From assembly GCA_028583605.1 (NCBI GenBank), contig CM053327.1, forward strand, positions 22,245,629 through 22,309,628: 64,000 nt of DNA, given 5' to 3'. Below are positions 12,060-22,759 of this stretch, piece after piece. A model generated the notes under the pieces. The model saw nothing but the letters and a program-made list of their open reading frames with translations. It was not told the DNA's origin and made no database searches. A program made the translations under genes and the position numbers. The DNA is from Dastarcus helophoroides. Taxonomy: Eukaryota > Arthropoda > Insecta > Coleoptera > Bothrideridae. Numbering within the stretch: the stretch's first letter is position 1; the number at the start of each line of letters is the position of its first letter.

Positions 12060-14010
12060 TTTAGGAGAACTTTAAAAAATGTCGAAATTTCGAAAAAGTT
12101 TAAATGTAAAAAAGACGAAATTTCAAAAGGTCAATTTTTGGGAAAAAGTGGTAATTTACTTTTAAAAGTGTTTCCTTCAGAATTTTTATTTTATTTCAAT
12201 TTTGTCATATTCTTAAAATTTTTCAAGAAATCTTTTTCTCAAAATTTCCTGAAAATATTGTTCTTAGATTTTTAGATTTCTCTTAAAATTTTGATCCAAT
12301 TTAAAAACAAATAAACGGATTTTGTGAAAAAGTCTAAATCTTTAGAAAAAATTCAACTTTAAATGGAAATGTTCAGAAGCACATAATATGCAACATTGAG
12401 ATAAAAGTCAAAATTTGCAGAATAAAATGAATTTAAGACAAGTTGAAATTACCAGGAATCTCATTAAAAATATATATATCAGAAAAAAACAAAGACTTTG
12501 AGAAAAATTCACGATCTTTAAAAATTTGCAATGTTGCAATGTTCAAAAAAAATATTGACCTTTCCAGAAAATTTTCCAAATTTCCAAAAGAAAGTCCGAT
12601 TTTGAGAGGAAAAAAAGGTTTCAATTTTCAATAAATCATATTCGAAATAAAAACCTAACGTTTCTTGAAAACTCGAGAAATGTTTAAAATTCGAAAAAAG
12701 ACATAATTTTCAAAGGTTTAATTTTGTGAAAAGGTGCAATTTCCAAAAAAAGTCGAATTTTGAGGAAAAAAAGAATCTCAATTTTTAAAAACATACTTCT
12801 CAAATTTAAAATTCAGTAAAGATATTGAATTTACAAGATATATTTTCTCGAAATCTCGCAAAATATTTTTCCCAACATTTTTATTAATATTCCTTCGTAA
12901 TTTGTTACGAAAAAAACCAATATTTACAAAAGCGGTAGAATTTTGAAGTAGGTAAACGATTTTTGAAATAAAAGTGCAAAAAGAAGCTTTTGAAAATAAA
13001 ATCGAAACTTCGAAATAAAAAATTTTCGAGGAAAAGAAGAATTTTCGCAAAAACACTCTTTTAAAAGAAAAATTTTAAATTTTGAGGAAAAAACACGAAT
13101 TTACTAGGAAAAAGGCGAAAATTTTAGAAATCTTAAATAGTCGGGTAAGTGAGATAAAAATGAAGATTTCCCAAAAAAGGCAAACTTTAAGGAAACCAGT
13201 CAAAATTTCTAAAAGAAATCAAAATCTAAAGGCCTGAGACTTCGAGGTAAATGTTTAGAAAAATATCGTAATGCGGAAAAAAGCAAAATTTTGAGAACAC
13301 TGAAAGGGACAAAAAATTTTCCGAAGAAAATCAAATTAAAAAAAAATGGCGAAATTTTAAAAAAAATTGTCGAAAATCTAAGAAAAAGACGATATTATAA
13401 GCGAACTTTTGCGAAAAAGATCTAAATTTTGAGAAAAAGCGTTTATTCTTAGTTAAATTTCGAAATTTCCCAGAAACAATCAATTTGATCGAAATTTACA
13501 AAATGAGCAAATTTTAAGAAAAATATCGAATATTTATTTCCTCGTGACTCTTTGAGTCAGAGGAAGACAGACGCCCTACCTTGTCTCAAGCGGGCGTTAA
13601 AAATATCAAATATTGCAATACACATGGAAATTTTGACAAACTAGTTTAAACTTTCAGACATTTGGATGAAAAAGGGGTTGAAATTATTTTCGTAATTTAT
13701 GTCTTTTCACAACAATTTTAAATTTCCAAAAAATATACCTTTTCATCAGAAAAGGCAAATTTCAATAACCAAGGCTGAAATTTTCAGAATTAAAAAAGTG
13801 GAAATTTTCAGAAAAAGTCGAATTTCGAGAAAAAGCAAAATTTCAGGGAAAAAACGACAAGTTTTTAGGTTCGAAATTTTGATATTCATCTTTGATAAAA
13901 GAAGTTGAATTTTATGAATAAATGGGAAATTTCAAAAGAAAAAGACAATTTTAAAAAAAATATACGAAATTTAAGAAAAGGGTCAAAAAATTGTTTCAAG
14001 GAAAGGATGA
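12060..14010. repeat. Degenerate AAATTTTGAGAAAAA-type repeat tract
   Basis: Almost 2 kb consists of loosely repeated units resembling GAAATTTTGAGAAAAAG, with many variants such as CGAAATTTC and AAAATTTCCAAAAAA. Several open frames across it are by-products of this composition (Lys, Phe, Asn, Ile) and not genes. A GC-rich island at 13540-13600 (GAGTCAGAGGAAGACAGACG, then AAGCGGGCGTT) interrupts it. Confidence 0.7.
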
Positions 14011-14150
14011 CTGTTGAAGAATTGGAGAGTCCCCGAATTGACTACATTTCAATTTTCGGTTTACTACATCAACCAGAGAGGGGCAAGTGCCCCACCCTGC
14101 CCTATTCTAGTTGTGCCTTTGATTTTGGATGAACAACAAATAATTATTTT
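14010..14150. repeat. GC-richer segment with a GGGGCAAGTGCCCC dyad
   Basis: Around 14080-14095 a near-palindromic GGGGCAAGTGCCCC sits in otherwise AT-rich DNA. It may be the end of a small transposon, but no partner end was found. Confidence 0.3.
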
Positions 14151-14568
14151 TCGTAATAATTAAAAAGGACCGCAGAAAGTTCTGTGCGAGTTGCTGTGAA
14201 AAATTTAGCAAAGAAGCAACTCCAAAATTCTCATTAAAGTTTGTTTAAGATTTTTTTCCTGTAATAATTTCCCCCTTTTTTCTATCTATCATGTATTTTA
14301 ATTAGGTAATTTCTTATAGTACTTTTGTTATTTTTGTTTTGTTAATAGAAAGTTGACTTATAAATGTACACAAAGGACCAGAGAAGAGTTTTGTTGAAGA
14401 CATAATAATATAACGACTTATTAATTTTTTGTGCAATTCTTTTTGAATTTATTTTCTATATTTTTTTTTAATATGACGTTTTATCATTATTCCTTAATAT
14501 CGTGTAAACCTGTCTTTTTTTGTAAGGGGGAATACCCTAACTATATCTGTTGGCTGAACAAAGTATAG

Positions 14569-14675
14569 TACGTTAAAGCTGTATAACTCCTACAGATTCT
14601 TCGCTAAAAAAAAATATTTTTGGTACGAAGTTAAATCAGCATAAAGCGCAAATTCTAAAATTATTTTTTACTATA
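14569..14675 (+). repeat. Interspersed repeat, copy 1 (pair with 28252-28362)
   Basis: The shared backbone is TTAAAGCTxxATAxCTCCTACA, then TTCTT, TTTTTGGTA and TCTAAAATTATTTTT. It has the same order and orientation as the copy at 28252-28362. Family unknown. Confidence 0.5.
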
Positions 14676-15343
14676 TGTTATTTTAAGTACGCAGTTTGAT
14701 TTTTTTTATTATGTATTTAAAATTTAGAGGCATCTTTTATATTAACACATTTCTTTGAAAACAGAGTTACGTATACAGTGAAATCCATTTATTATGACTG
14801 CTTGTAATGACCAACCATTTTGTATGACTTCAAACGCAGTAAAACGGTTTTATATAAACTTATATGAACTTCTTTGGTTTGCTTTTGATGACTTTGTCTA
14901 TTGTTTATTGTGACCATGTCGCTTACACTGACTTCATTTTGAATGAATTTTATTTGTTATAATGACTGACACTAGATATTATGCATCTGTTATCACTTAC
15001 GTATTACAAATTTCCAGTATACGTATCGATTTTGAAATATACAGTACATTAAATGTAATCAGAGTGTTATATGTATTTAAAATACATTGTGAAGTTATTA
15101 TTGTAAAAATAAATCTAATATATAAAATTCTCGGTCGTGGTGTTTGTAACCAAACTCCTCCGAAACGGCTAGACCGATTTTGATGAAATTTTGTGTGCTT
15201 ATCGGCTAGGTCTGAAAATCGGCCAACATCTATTTTTCATATCTCTAAATGTTAAGGGTGGTCCATTCCAAAATTTTTTTTTTATTTTTTTGACAAAATT
15301 TTTTGTTTTTATTTTTTCATTATTCAGCATTAAAAAATACATT

Positions 15344-15386
15344 CAATTCCAAATTTTCACCCTTATACGATCAACGCCTGATTTTT
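15344..15386 (+). repeat. Internal direct repeat, copy 1 (partner 16062-16102)
   Basis: AATTCCAAATTTTCACCCTT continuing into ACGATCAACGCCTGATTTT recurs at 16062-16102 with only a few changes. The two copies bracket the microsatellite and the rRNA-like segment. Confidence 0.85.
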
Positions 15387-15472
15387 AATTTTGTGGAAAT
15401 AGTTTTAAATTAAAAGAGAAAATTTTACGTGTTTATTAAATATACGTGTTTTATAATTGTGAAAGGTAAGTT

Positions 15473-15491
15473 AAATAATAACAATAATAAC

Positions 15492-15522
<31 letters not shown>

Positions 15523-15537
15523 TTAATAATAATAATA
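15473..15537. repeat. (AAT)n / (AAC)n microsatellite
   Basis: An imperfect run of AAT units with AAC interruptions, directly adjoining the 18S-like fragment. Confidence 0.95.
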
Positions 15538-15600
15538 GTCGATGGTAGGTTCTGCGCCTACCATGGTTTTAACAGGTAACGGGGAATCAGGATTCGATAC
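15538..15600 (+). rRNA. 18S rRNA fragment (about 61 bp, pseudogene)
   Basis: The segment reads GTCGATGGTAGGTTCTGCGC, then CTACCATGG, AACAGGTAACGGGGAATCAG and GATTCGAT. It matches the conserved 5' domain of insect 18S rRNA (the GATGGTAGG...CCTACCATGG hairpin and the GGTAACGGGGAATCAGGGTT block). From memory only about three substitutions separate it from a typical insect 18S over 61 bases. Homology stops sharply at the AAT microsatellite on the left and at about 15600 on the right. It is far too short to be a functional rRNA gene and lies inside a mobile element. Confidence 0.85.
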
Positions 15601-16061
15601 TCATACCCATTAATGTACGTTTAATATTCACATTAGAAAAGTGAAAGGTGCGCACAATAGGTTGCGCACGAAAACGTAACGAGGTCATCCGATCACTAGA
15701 TTTTACTCTTCATATTTTTTTCATACCGGGGGCCTTATATGAAAATCGATTCTTAAGGAGTAAACTCCATTTAACAAAACAGTATGTGCTTTTTTTTAAT
15801 TTGTTATTTTTTATTTATTTATAACTTCAAAATATATGAACTATTTTCGATGTATAGATAGCTATCAATAATTGAAATTTAATATGTATTTGTTACTTTA
15901 ATGAAGAATAATTTATTAACTTAAATAAAGTATACTTTAATTGTCTACAATGCTTCATTCCTCTTTCAATTATAATTACTTACGAGATAGTGTTAGTTAT
16001 TTTTCAAAATATTTCCTAAAAAAAATATTTCCTAAAAAAATATTTCCTAGAAATAACGTAC

Positions 16062-16102
16062 AATTCTAAATTTTCACCCTTATATGATCAACTCCTGATT
16101 TT
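16062..16102 (+). repeat. Internal direct repeat, copy 2 (partner 15344-15386)
   Basis: AATTCTAAATTTTCACCCTT continuing into ATGATCAACTCCTGATTTT matches the first copy and leads straight into the 3' hairpin of the Helitron-like element. Confidence 0.85.
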
Positions 16103-16244
16103 GGCAAAACAACGTTTGCCGGGTCTGCTAGTAATAAATAAATTTCATTCAGAAAAATATAATATCTGCCTTTTATGACATCTGCTTATTTTGACCGGTT
16201 TTTCATTCTTCATTCATTCATTATAACCGAACTACACTCTAATC

Positions 16245-16979
16245 ACTTGAAATGGATAACTGCAAGTTGAGAAACGTTAGGAAGATTTTTTTCTTTTTTT
16301 CGGATATACTAAAAACAATCTTTATAACATCTTTCTAAATAAATAACTTCACAGAATAAAAATACATCAGAATTCCTGATTGGCAAAGAAAGCTGCATGA
16401 AAAAATTATCCGTGGACCACCACAGAACAAATTCCCCAGTGACCGGGAAATCCCAACTTTCCCTTTTCACATTCACTTTCGAGTTTTCTGCATTCAAGCA
16501 AAATAAATTTTTCTTATCAGGTTAGCGTTCGCATATCTCTGTCGGACCTATGGATCGATAAGAGGATTTTGGTCCCCTCGGATTGTATTATTCCGTTCGT
16601 CTTATTGCTTGTCACCCCGCATCATCAATATGACCAACGCTAAACCATATTGCCTTTCGCAAACATGAAAAGATCTTTTTGATTGAGAGTAAGTTCCATT
16701 TAAACTTGGCCTCTTTTTACTTTATGAACTCAAGTTTTCTTTGACCCGCTATTGATATCCAAGCCAGTAATCTTGACTTTACAAATTGACGTGTAGGGTT
16801 ATAAAATTGTTTAAATTCTGCGAGAAGGCAGAAATACAATAACCACGGATTATAGAATAAGCTTAGCGCACGCCCTATATTGGCCATGCATAAAAATTTG
16901 ACCGAAATGCGCCTAAAAAGTGGAGTAGCTCCGACTATTCTTTTCTCTTTTTTTTTCTTTCTTTCTTTTCTTCTTTATT

Positions 16980-16980
<1 letters not shown>
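16245..16980. other. Mixed-composition stretch, no gene recognised
   Basis: Parts of 16370-16660 are less AT-rich than the surroundings, with an open frame on the minus strand (16309-16497) that matches nothing I know. It could be unique intronic sequence. Confidence 0.4.

Positions 16981-16984
<4 letters not shown>

Positions 16985-17060
<76 letters not shown>
16985..17060. repeat. (CT)n microsatellite, about 76 bp
   Basis: An uninterrupted CT run of about 38 units, preceded by an imperfect TTTC-rich tract. The Leu/Ser open frame over it is just the translated repeat. Confidence 0.98.
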
Positions 17061-17061
<1 letters not shown>

Positions 17062-17065
<4 letters not shown>

Positions 17066-18700
17066 AACACCGATGTAACAGCCATATTTATTTACTTCGT
17101 TTCTCACTGGTAGTAGAAATTCATCACTCCTGATATCACCAGAACGTACTACCTACTCTCTAGACGCGTTTTCGACACCGTTTTCTACGATCGTACACTA
17201 TCCTTCTTCTATAATCCGTGACAATAACATTTTAATTTCTCAGCAGAGAAAAGACCATCTTTAAAAGAATGAAATTTCCCTTGAAAAACCGAAAGCGCTA
17301 TCCGGACAAATAGAGATCAAAATCTGATTTTTAAGTGTTATGCGCCAATTAGATCAGATCACATTTTTTTCCTGAACGTAGGAATGTGGAATTCTAGTTT
17401 GTAAATGAATATTAAATAATAAAGAAAAGGAACATTAGCTTAAACCAAAATTTTTATCAAAGAATTTGATTATGATAATTAAAATATGACTCGGAATTCG
17501 GATTTCGTTCTATATGCATATTTAATCTTAAATCTCTTGCAAGTATTACGAGAGTAGATGATTTGATCCTGGGATTCCGAATTTCGGGATTTCGAGATCA
17601 TGAACGCTTTTCAGTCCCGAAATATTTGGAATTAAATTTTTCTGATCCCGGAAATTTTCGAGACTGACATCATCTTTAAGAAATAGTTAAATATCGAAAC
17701 GCCCAGTGCCTGCCTTCTCAATAAAATTCTTTGCCTATATTTTTAATATAGAATACAAAGTTTTATTCCAAGCAAGTATACCATAAATTAACTCACCAAG
17801 GTTGCTATACATGCTTGAAATAAACCTTTTTTTGTTTGTTTTGGTTGTTATTTTTTAGATTATACTTTCGTAATTCAAATTAGAATGTTCCTGGGAACTT
17901 AGTTTTATTTATATTTAACAGAAATGTGACGTGACTATTATTAAATACTTTTTGCTTTCTGTTAGTTACTGACTAGGGAGCTACTTAAAAGTCATCGATT
18001 TATGGTAAGAGGGAATGTTGCTAAATTTTAAAGTTTATTTCCATTGTTACTTACATTAAGCTTTTTTCGATTTAGGTAAGTTCGAAGAGATGTAAAAAAA
18101 GTATAACTTTAACCCAAAGAGTGAGTGATTTTAAAAGTCTGGTTAGTTTGACACTTTTAGTCTGATGAGTTAAAAAAGAGAGGAGAATGCATTTATTTTT
18201 GTCTAAATTTTGATTACTTTGATTGCAGTGTAAATTTTGAACTGTTAATTAAAAAGCTGACTTCTACAAAATTTTCTTCTCTTTTATTCGTAACCCTCAA
18301 TACCGAAATAATCCCGTGACCTCAGGATGTACATATATATAATACCGAAATACCGGGATTAGAAATAAAAATCGGGATCGAATTCCCTATACGAGAGTCT
18401 CCTTCAATTAGAAATTTTGTTAGACTCACTGCCATTAAAAACAGTCTTTCTAGTTTTGTTATTTTGATAAATAATTTCCAGGAGATTATTTCAGAAAAAA
18501 AAAACAAAGGTGGAATGAAAAATTGATCTCACATGTTAAACCAAACTCCTTGTATTCTGCATTTGAGTAATACACGTTCCATTTATAAACTGTAAGAAAC
18601 TTGTATTAAATAAAGTCATGTCTGCAAAAAACCCTTCTATCGATCGCGTACTTTTTAACAATATTACTGCATCAAAGTTTAAATTTTATGGTAAATCAGA
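17062..18700. other. AT-rich stretch with scattered TTTCGGGAT-like motifs
   Basis: No gene. CCGAATTTCGGGATTTCGAG and TCCCGAAATATTTGG at 17570-17660 and ATACCGAAATACCGGGATT with ATCGGGATCGAATTCCC near 18340-18385 share vocabulary. They do not align well enough to call terminal repeats. Confidence 0.4.
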
Positions 18701-18703
18701 GGA

Positions 18704-18850
18704 ATGAGAAATGAAACGTGGGCGTCAGAGGGGCATAGCCAATTTGATTTCATTGAAGGCGTAGTTCCACCACCATATTCCGGCAAATTGAATTCGCAGA
18801 GGCGCAGCATCACTGACACTGCTCCATTTTATTTTTTCAGGAGAGAATAG
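18704..18850 (+). CDS. Candidate 48-residue open frame, unknown
   Basis: ATG at 18704 follows an in-frame TAA and runs 48 codons to TAG. The peptide contains WASEGHSQFDF, GVVPPPYSGKLNSQRR and TDTAPF, a mixed composition unlike the Lys/Asn/Phe frames around it. No domain recognised. An overlapping open frame lies on the opposite strand, so chance openness in a GC-richer patch is a real alternative. Confidence 0.15.
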   Translation: MRNETWASEGHSQFDFIEGVVPPPYSGKLNSQRRSITDTAPFYFFRRE

Positions 18851-19480
18851 ATAGTTAATTATTCGCCTGCAGAGCACGACATTTGAGTTTCCTGAAATCA
18901 TATTGCACACGTTTCCCTAAAACTCACAACTCTATTATAAATTTCCAGGAACTAAACTTGTTGGAACCGATTAATTTATAAATAACAACAAATTTAACGA
19001 CATATAAATTACTCTATTTCCTGAATTTTGACTACGACGTATCACAAGAAATTAGTTATATGTATTGAGAAAGTAAGAATCTTTTTATAGCTTTGATTTA
19101 AAACCGCCAATAGAAAGTTAATAGCACAAGATCTATTCAGTCATTAATATTGTGACGTGCAAAATGCACTTTAGCCGAAAAGTTAAATAATTTAAATTCA
19201 TTTTTCATTTATTTGATAAATTTTAATGTTTAATAGTATGCTACCACTGATACATGAAAATGCAAGAAGTGTTACGGTTGAAATTTCTAAATTCGAAATT
19301 CTTTCTGTCAAATGTTTTAAATAATGTATAGTAGTTATGAAAATGTATAGCCTTTTCGGTCTAAATAACATAAATATTATTTGAATTTTAGAGTTTCTTC
19401 GTTAATTTACGTTTTAAATTTTTATATTCTCCACAAATGTGGATTCTAAACCTTTTTTTTATTTTCGCCAATTCTCAGCC
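18851..19480. other. AT-rich stretch, nothing recognised
   Basis: No motif or repeat structure noted. Confidence 0.5.
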
Positions 19481-20930
19481 AACCCTACAGTTTTTTAAAA
19501 GTTTATAGTTTACAGTTACAGTGAATCCCCAAAATCTACTTTTTACTTCTGTTATCACCAGAGAAAAATTGTAATTTTCCTCCAAACTAAATAAAAATGT
19601 TAAAATGTTAAAACTTCGACTGTTTTCTCAAAATTCCGGCCACAGTCTAGAAATTTACATTTTTTTAAATACTTTAAGTTTAGACGTCCTAATTTAGTTT
19701 TTGTGAGAGTTTTTCAATTTGTTTTCTCAAAATTTTGATTTTTATCGAGATTAAATTTCATAGTTCGACATAGTTCTTAAATTAAAAATCCTTTTTTTTT
19801 CAAATTTTCTTGTATACATTTATAATATGTATATTTTCCAAAATTTCAAAGTTAGAATAAAGATTTTGTTTTTTCTCTACAATTTGGATTTTTCTCTACA
19901 ATTTTGATTTTTCTCATTTTTTTATCAACATTTCGACTTTAATCTTGAAATGGAGAATTTGAAACATTTCCTTTGGTTCCAAAATATTTCACTATTTCTC
20001 ACAAGCAACAAAAGATTGACTTCATAATTTATAACGTTAGACTGCTTTTCAAGTATTTCTTCCCTTTCTGGAATTTAGACTTTCCTTAAAATTCCACCAA
20101 GCTTTTAACTAAAAATGGTAAATTCTTGCTTTTTCCTAAAATTTGTACTTTAAAATAGAAATTTCGGCGCTTTTATATGAAGTCATTAATCCTGAAATTT
20201 TATTTTGCAGTTAATTTTTTTAACTCTCTTTTTTCTGTTAAAATTTAAATTAAAAATTTTGAATTTTTTTCAATTTTCAAATGTTAATTTTAAAACTCCG
20301 AATTTAAGTGTGAGAAATTCTAAATTTTAGGCCTGCTAAAAATTTGATTAAATAAATTTTAGTTATTGGTGACACATTTAATTTTGACTTAACTTTGGAA
20401 TTTCGATTTTAACTAAAAATTTTGAACTTCTAAGCAAAGAGTGGAGAATTTAAGTTTCATCAACATTTCTAACATGAACTTATAAATCGTCAGTTCTTTA
20501 AGTTAGGTGAAGTCTTTCTAAAGAAAAAAGTCATATTCTTTGAAAAATTATATATTCTGATTTAGAAGTCAAATTTTAAACACAAAATTGCAAGTTAAGT
20601 TATAGATTTTGAGAGAGAAGTCAGAATTTCTAAAAAAAAAACCTATAATTCAAAATAAAAATTTATGTTACGCTAAAAATACTCAGGGAAAATTTTAGGG
20701 AAATGGAATATTTTTGGTTTAAGTTCAATATTTCCATAAATTATAGTAGAAATGTTGAGTAAGTTCTTAACCTTTTACAAAAGAAAAAACCAAAATTGCC
20801 AAAAAAAGCCCAATTTAATATACTTAAAATTTCGGGTTTCCATTTAGAAATATTGCTGTTTTTTCTTAAATTCATAGCTTTAATGTTGAAATCTCGACTT
20901 TTTCTAAAAACAAATTAAGCTTCGGGCCAT
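19480..20930. repeat. Degenerate TTTCTCAAAATTTNGA-type repeat tract
   Basis: Units such as TTTTCTCAAAATTTTGATTT, CAAAATTTCAAAGT and TAAAATTTGTACTTT recur over about 1.4 kb. They are essentially the reverse complement of the units at 12060-14010. No coding potential. Confidence 0.6.
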
Positions 20931-20934
20931 ACCT

Positions 20935-22060
20935 TAAATTCACAGTAAAAAAATTGAAAAAATCTAACACTCCAGTCGTTGAATAGAATAAATCACACAT
21001 CAGATTAAAATTAAAATTTCCAGGAAAATAACAAGGTTAATATAAATTGAAAATTATAATAACTTATTAAGGACGCTACCCATTTGGGTTTTTAGGTGGA
21101 AAGATTCCGCAATAGAGGTATAATCACACTATTTTAGTTGTTCCCTTTTTTTTAATATTGGTTCTTTTAGAATACGGTAGTCTTTAAAAGTCTTTGGAGA
21201 TATTGAGGGATTTTGAGAAGCCCTATGAGGTTTTAGGAAATTTTGAAAAATCTCGGAGGCTTTGAAAATTGTTATGGAGCCTTGAGAATCTTTTGGAAAT
21301 AGGAGACGACCTAGTAAATTTTATTCGGTTTTACAACTTCCATGAAATTCGCCGTCGTTTGTATAAGCTATTGGAATGCTCTGTTCCTACGCTTTCCTTT
21401 CGAATTTTGAAGAAAAGGCAGAATAAGCCATTGGCTATTTCTTGAATATTTGGTGAATACTTCGAGTAGAAAAATTCATATTTTGAGAAGAAATAACTAC
21501 GACCGGGAGTCAAATCATCACTGTAATCGTATTATCAGTTCTTTTTTGTAGTACTCATAGATTTTAGTTGTCAAATTCCGTCCAAGTATTTATAACTACA
21601 GACCCATACGCATGTCATTTCCCTTATTGAGTAAATTTAAACATCTGAACCACGAACCCAGTTCTCAAACGTCCAACTAGCTGCCGGAGCTAGTGCATCT
21701 TATTCTTTTTTTATGAAGAAAAGGTGTCAGTATGATATAAAAGGATATTCCGAGTGAAATAAGACATTGTAATATGTCAGAAAAAGAGAGTAATTCAATA
21801 AACTGGATATGACAATATGGTATTAAATTATAACATGGCGAACACATTTGCAGATATAAGAAGCTCATTTCCGTCTCCAGCGCTAGGTGGCACCATGGTA
21901 ACGACTTTTCTTAAATGGGACGTTATATTTTTTATTGCATATTTGGATTCTTTGGGACCTTTTTAATAACTTTTATTAAAACGTATTCCAACCTAAAACC
22001 CACACTTTACGCTAAATAGAATGTTTGAATTATTAGGTTAAAGACTGCTTCATTATTTAA
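20935..22060. other. AT-rich stretch, nothing firm
   Basis: GAGATTGAGGG-like and TTTTGAGAAG/TTTTGAAAAATC runs at 21190-21300 are low complexity. No gene recognised. Confidence 0.45.
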
Positions 22061-22097
22061 TAGGCATTGTTCCTATTTCTTGATTAATGTAAGACCA

Positions 22098-22259
22098 ATT
22101 ACAGTTTTTGAAATTTATAGGGAAATATCTGCATACATAACTATAATTTTATTTTGCAAGTCTTTAACATTTCTTGATAGCATCACATATACTACGGTTT
22201 TTAAGTATCTCCAAAGTAGATAGTCTGGAGGACTTAATTCGGGGAAACGAACCCGCCAT
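22098..22259 (-). pseudogene. Mariner/Tc1-type transposase C-terminal fragment
   Basis: On the minus strand one frame reads WRVRFPELSPPDYLLWRYLK, then VVYV and RNVKDLQNKI. This matches the W..RSPDLSP.DYFLWGYLK..VY......L...I pattern around the last catalytic acidic residue of mariner-like transposases common in arthropods. The final DDE residue (RSPD in relatives) is read here as PE, so it is altered. A TATACAGGATGATTT end lies about 0.5 kb upstream (22739-22753 on the plus strand) and may be the 5' terminus of the same element. Confidence 0.6.
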
Positions 22260-22738
22260 ATAATAAGACTTTTGTACCTATCCAAAGTTGAAGAAGCACT
22301 CTATTTAAAAGATTGCTAAGAACATCACTGAGATACAGCAATTAAGAAAGGAGGCTTCTTTTTTAACCATCAAAGTTAGGGGTACTCAAGTAATGCAAAT
22401 ACTGTTAAATGTGTCAATACTCTAGCTGTGCACAATGCGTGATGAAAGTTTTGCATCGATAGTGGTTGCTATTTTCAAAATATAAGTATTTGAAATTGTG
22501 TGACGACTATTCTTGGAAATAATAATGAGTGATATGAAAATATATTAAAGACTTAATATCAAGTTTCTCATCTCACGAAATTGTGAGAAAAGCTGACTGA
22601 GAATAGATAAATGTTGAAGACATACAAAGGGCCACGACACGTGTTTTTAAGGTGATCATTTTGGAGGAGGTTAAAGTTGTCTTTCCAGTTGGGAGGGTCG
22701 TTGAAAACGAAGGATTAAAATATGTACATTGAATTTTA

Positions 22739-22753
22739 AATCATCCTGTATAT
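22739..22753 (-). repeat. Possible 5' terminus of the mariner-type element
   Basis: The minus strand reads TATACAGGATGATTTAAAA, a typical arthropod TATACAGGGTG-type transposon end next to TA. A matching opposite end was not found. Confidence 0.35.
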
Positions 22754-22759
22754 ACCTAC

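Larger units (their letters stand above)
11196..14571. mobile_element. Composite region bounded by imperfect inverted repeats
   Basis: The left boundary (11199-11227) contains TATACTCTGTTCACC and GATATAGTTAGG. The reverse complement of the right boundary (14535-14570) contains TATACTTTGTTCAGCC and GATATAGTTAGG, with about 27 of 32 positions matching. A direct repeat (TCTTGATATCGCGTAAACC at 11352, TCCTTAATATCGTGTAAACC at 14490) lies inside each boundary. Between them are the hAT remnant and a long degenerate repeat tract. Reading the whole 3.4 kb as one decayed element is an inference; the repeats could belong to separate insertions. Confidence 0.45.
15114..16131 (+). mobile_element. Non-autonomous Helitron/Helentron-like element, complete
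   Basis: The element begins with TC (TCTAATATATAAAATTCTCG). It ends with GGCAAA-ACAACG-TTTGCC (16103-16120, a 6-bp stem) followed by GGGTCTG and the terminal CTAG (16128-16131). It lies between A (15113) and T (16132). TC start, 3' hairpin, CTRR end and A/T insertion site are the Helitron signature. The first 200 bp (AACTCCTCCGAAACGGCTAG, GACCGATTTTGATGAAATTT) are a 5' sequence I recall as common in insect interspersed repeats. It encodes no Rep/helicase. The interior holds an AAT microsatellite, an 18S rRNA fragment and a 40-bp direct duplication. Confidence 0.65.
14776..16239. mobile_element. TA-flanked MITE interrupted by a Helitron-like element
   Basis: The left end is CAGTGAAATCCATTTATTAT; the reverse complement of the right end is GAGTGTAGTTCGGTTATAAT. 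TA lies outside both (14774-14775, 16240-16241). Subterminal blocks TAATGACCAACCATTTTGTA on the left and TTTTATGACATCTGCTTATT on the right resemble those of the 3906-4081 MITE. Removing the 15114-16131 insertion leaves a MITE of about 446 bp. Confidence 0.6.

Noticed and set aside
11780..14132. Chain of Lys/Phe/Asn-rich open frames after the hAT remnant
   Set aside because: Composition follows the degenerate AAATTT repeat; beyond about 12055 no motif is recognisable.
16880..17113. 77-codon Leu/Ser-rich open frame
   Set aside because: It is the translated CT microsatellite.
17570..18385. Element bounded by TTTCGGGAT-like repeats
   Set aside because: The two motif clusters share words but cannot be aligned as direct or inverted repeats.
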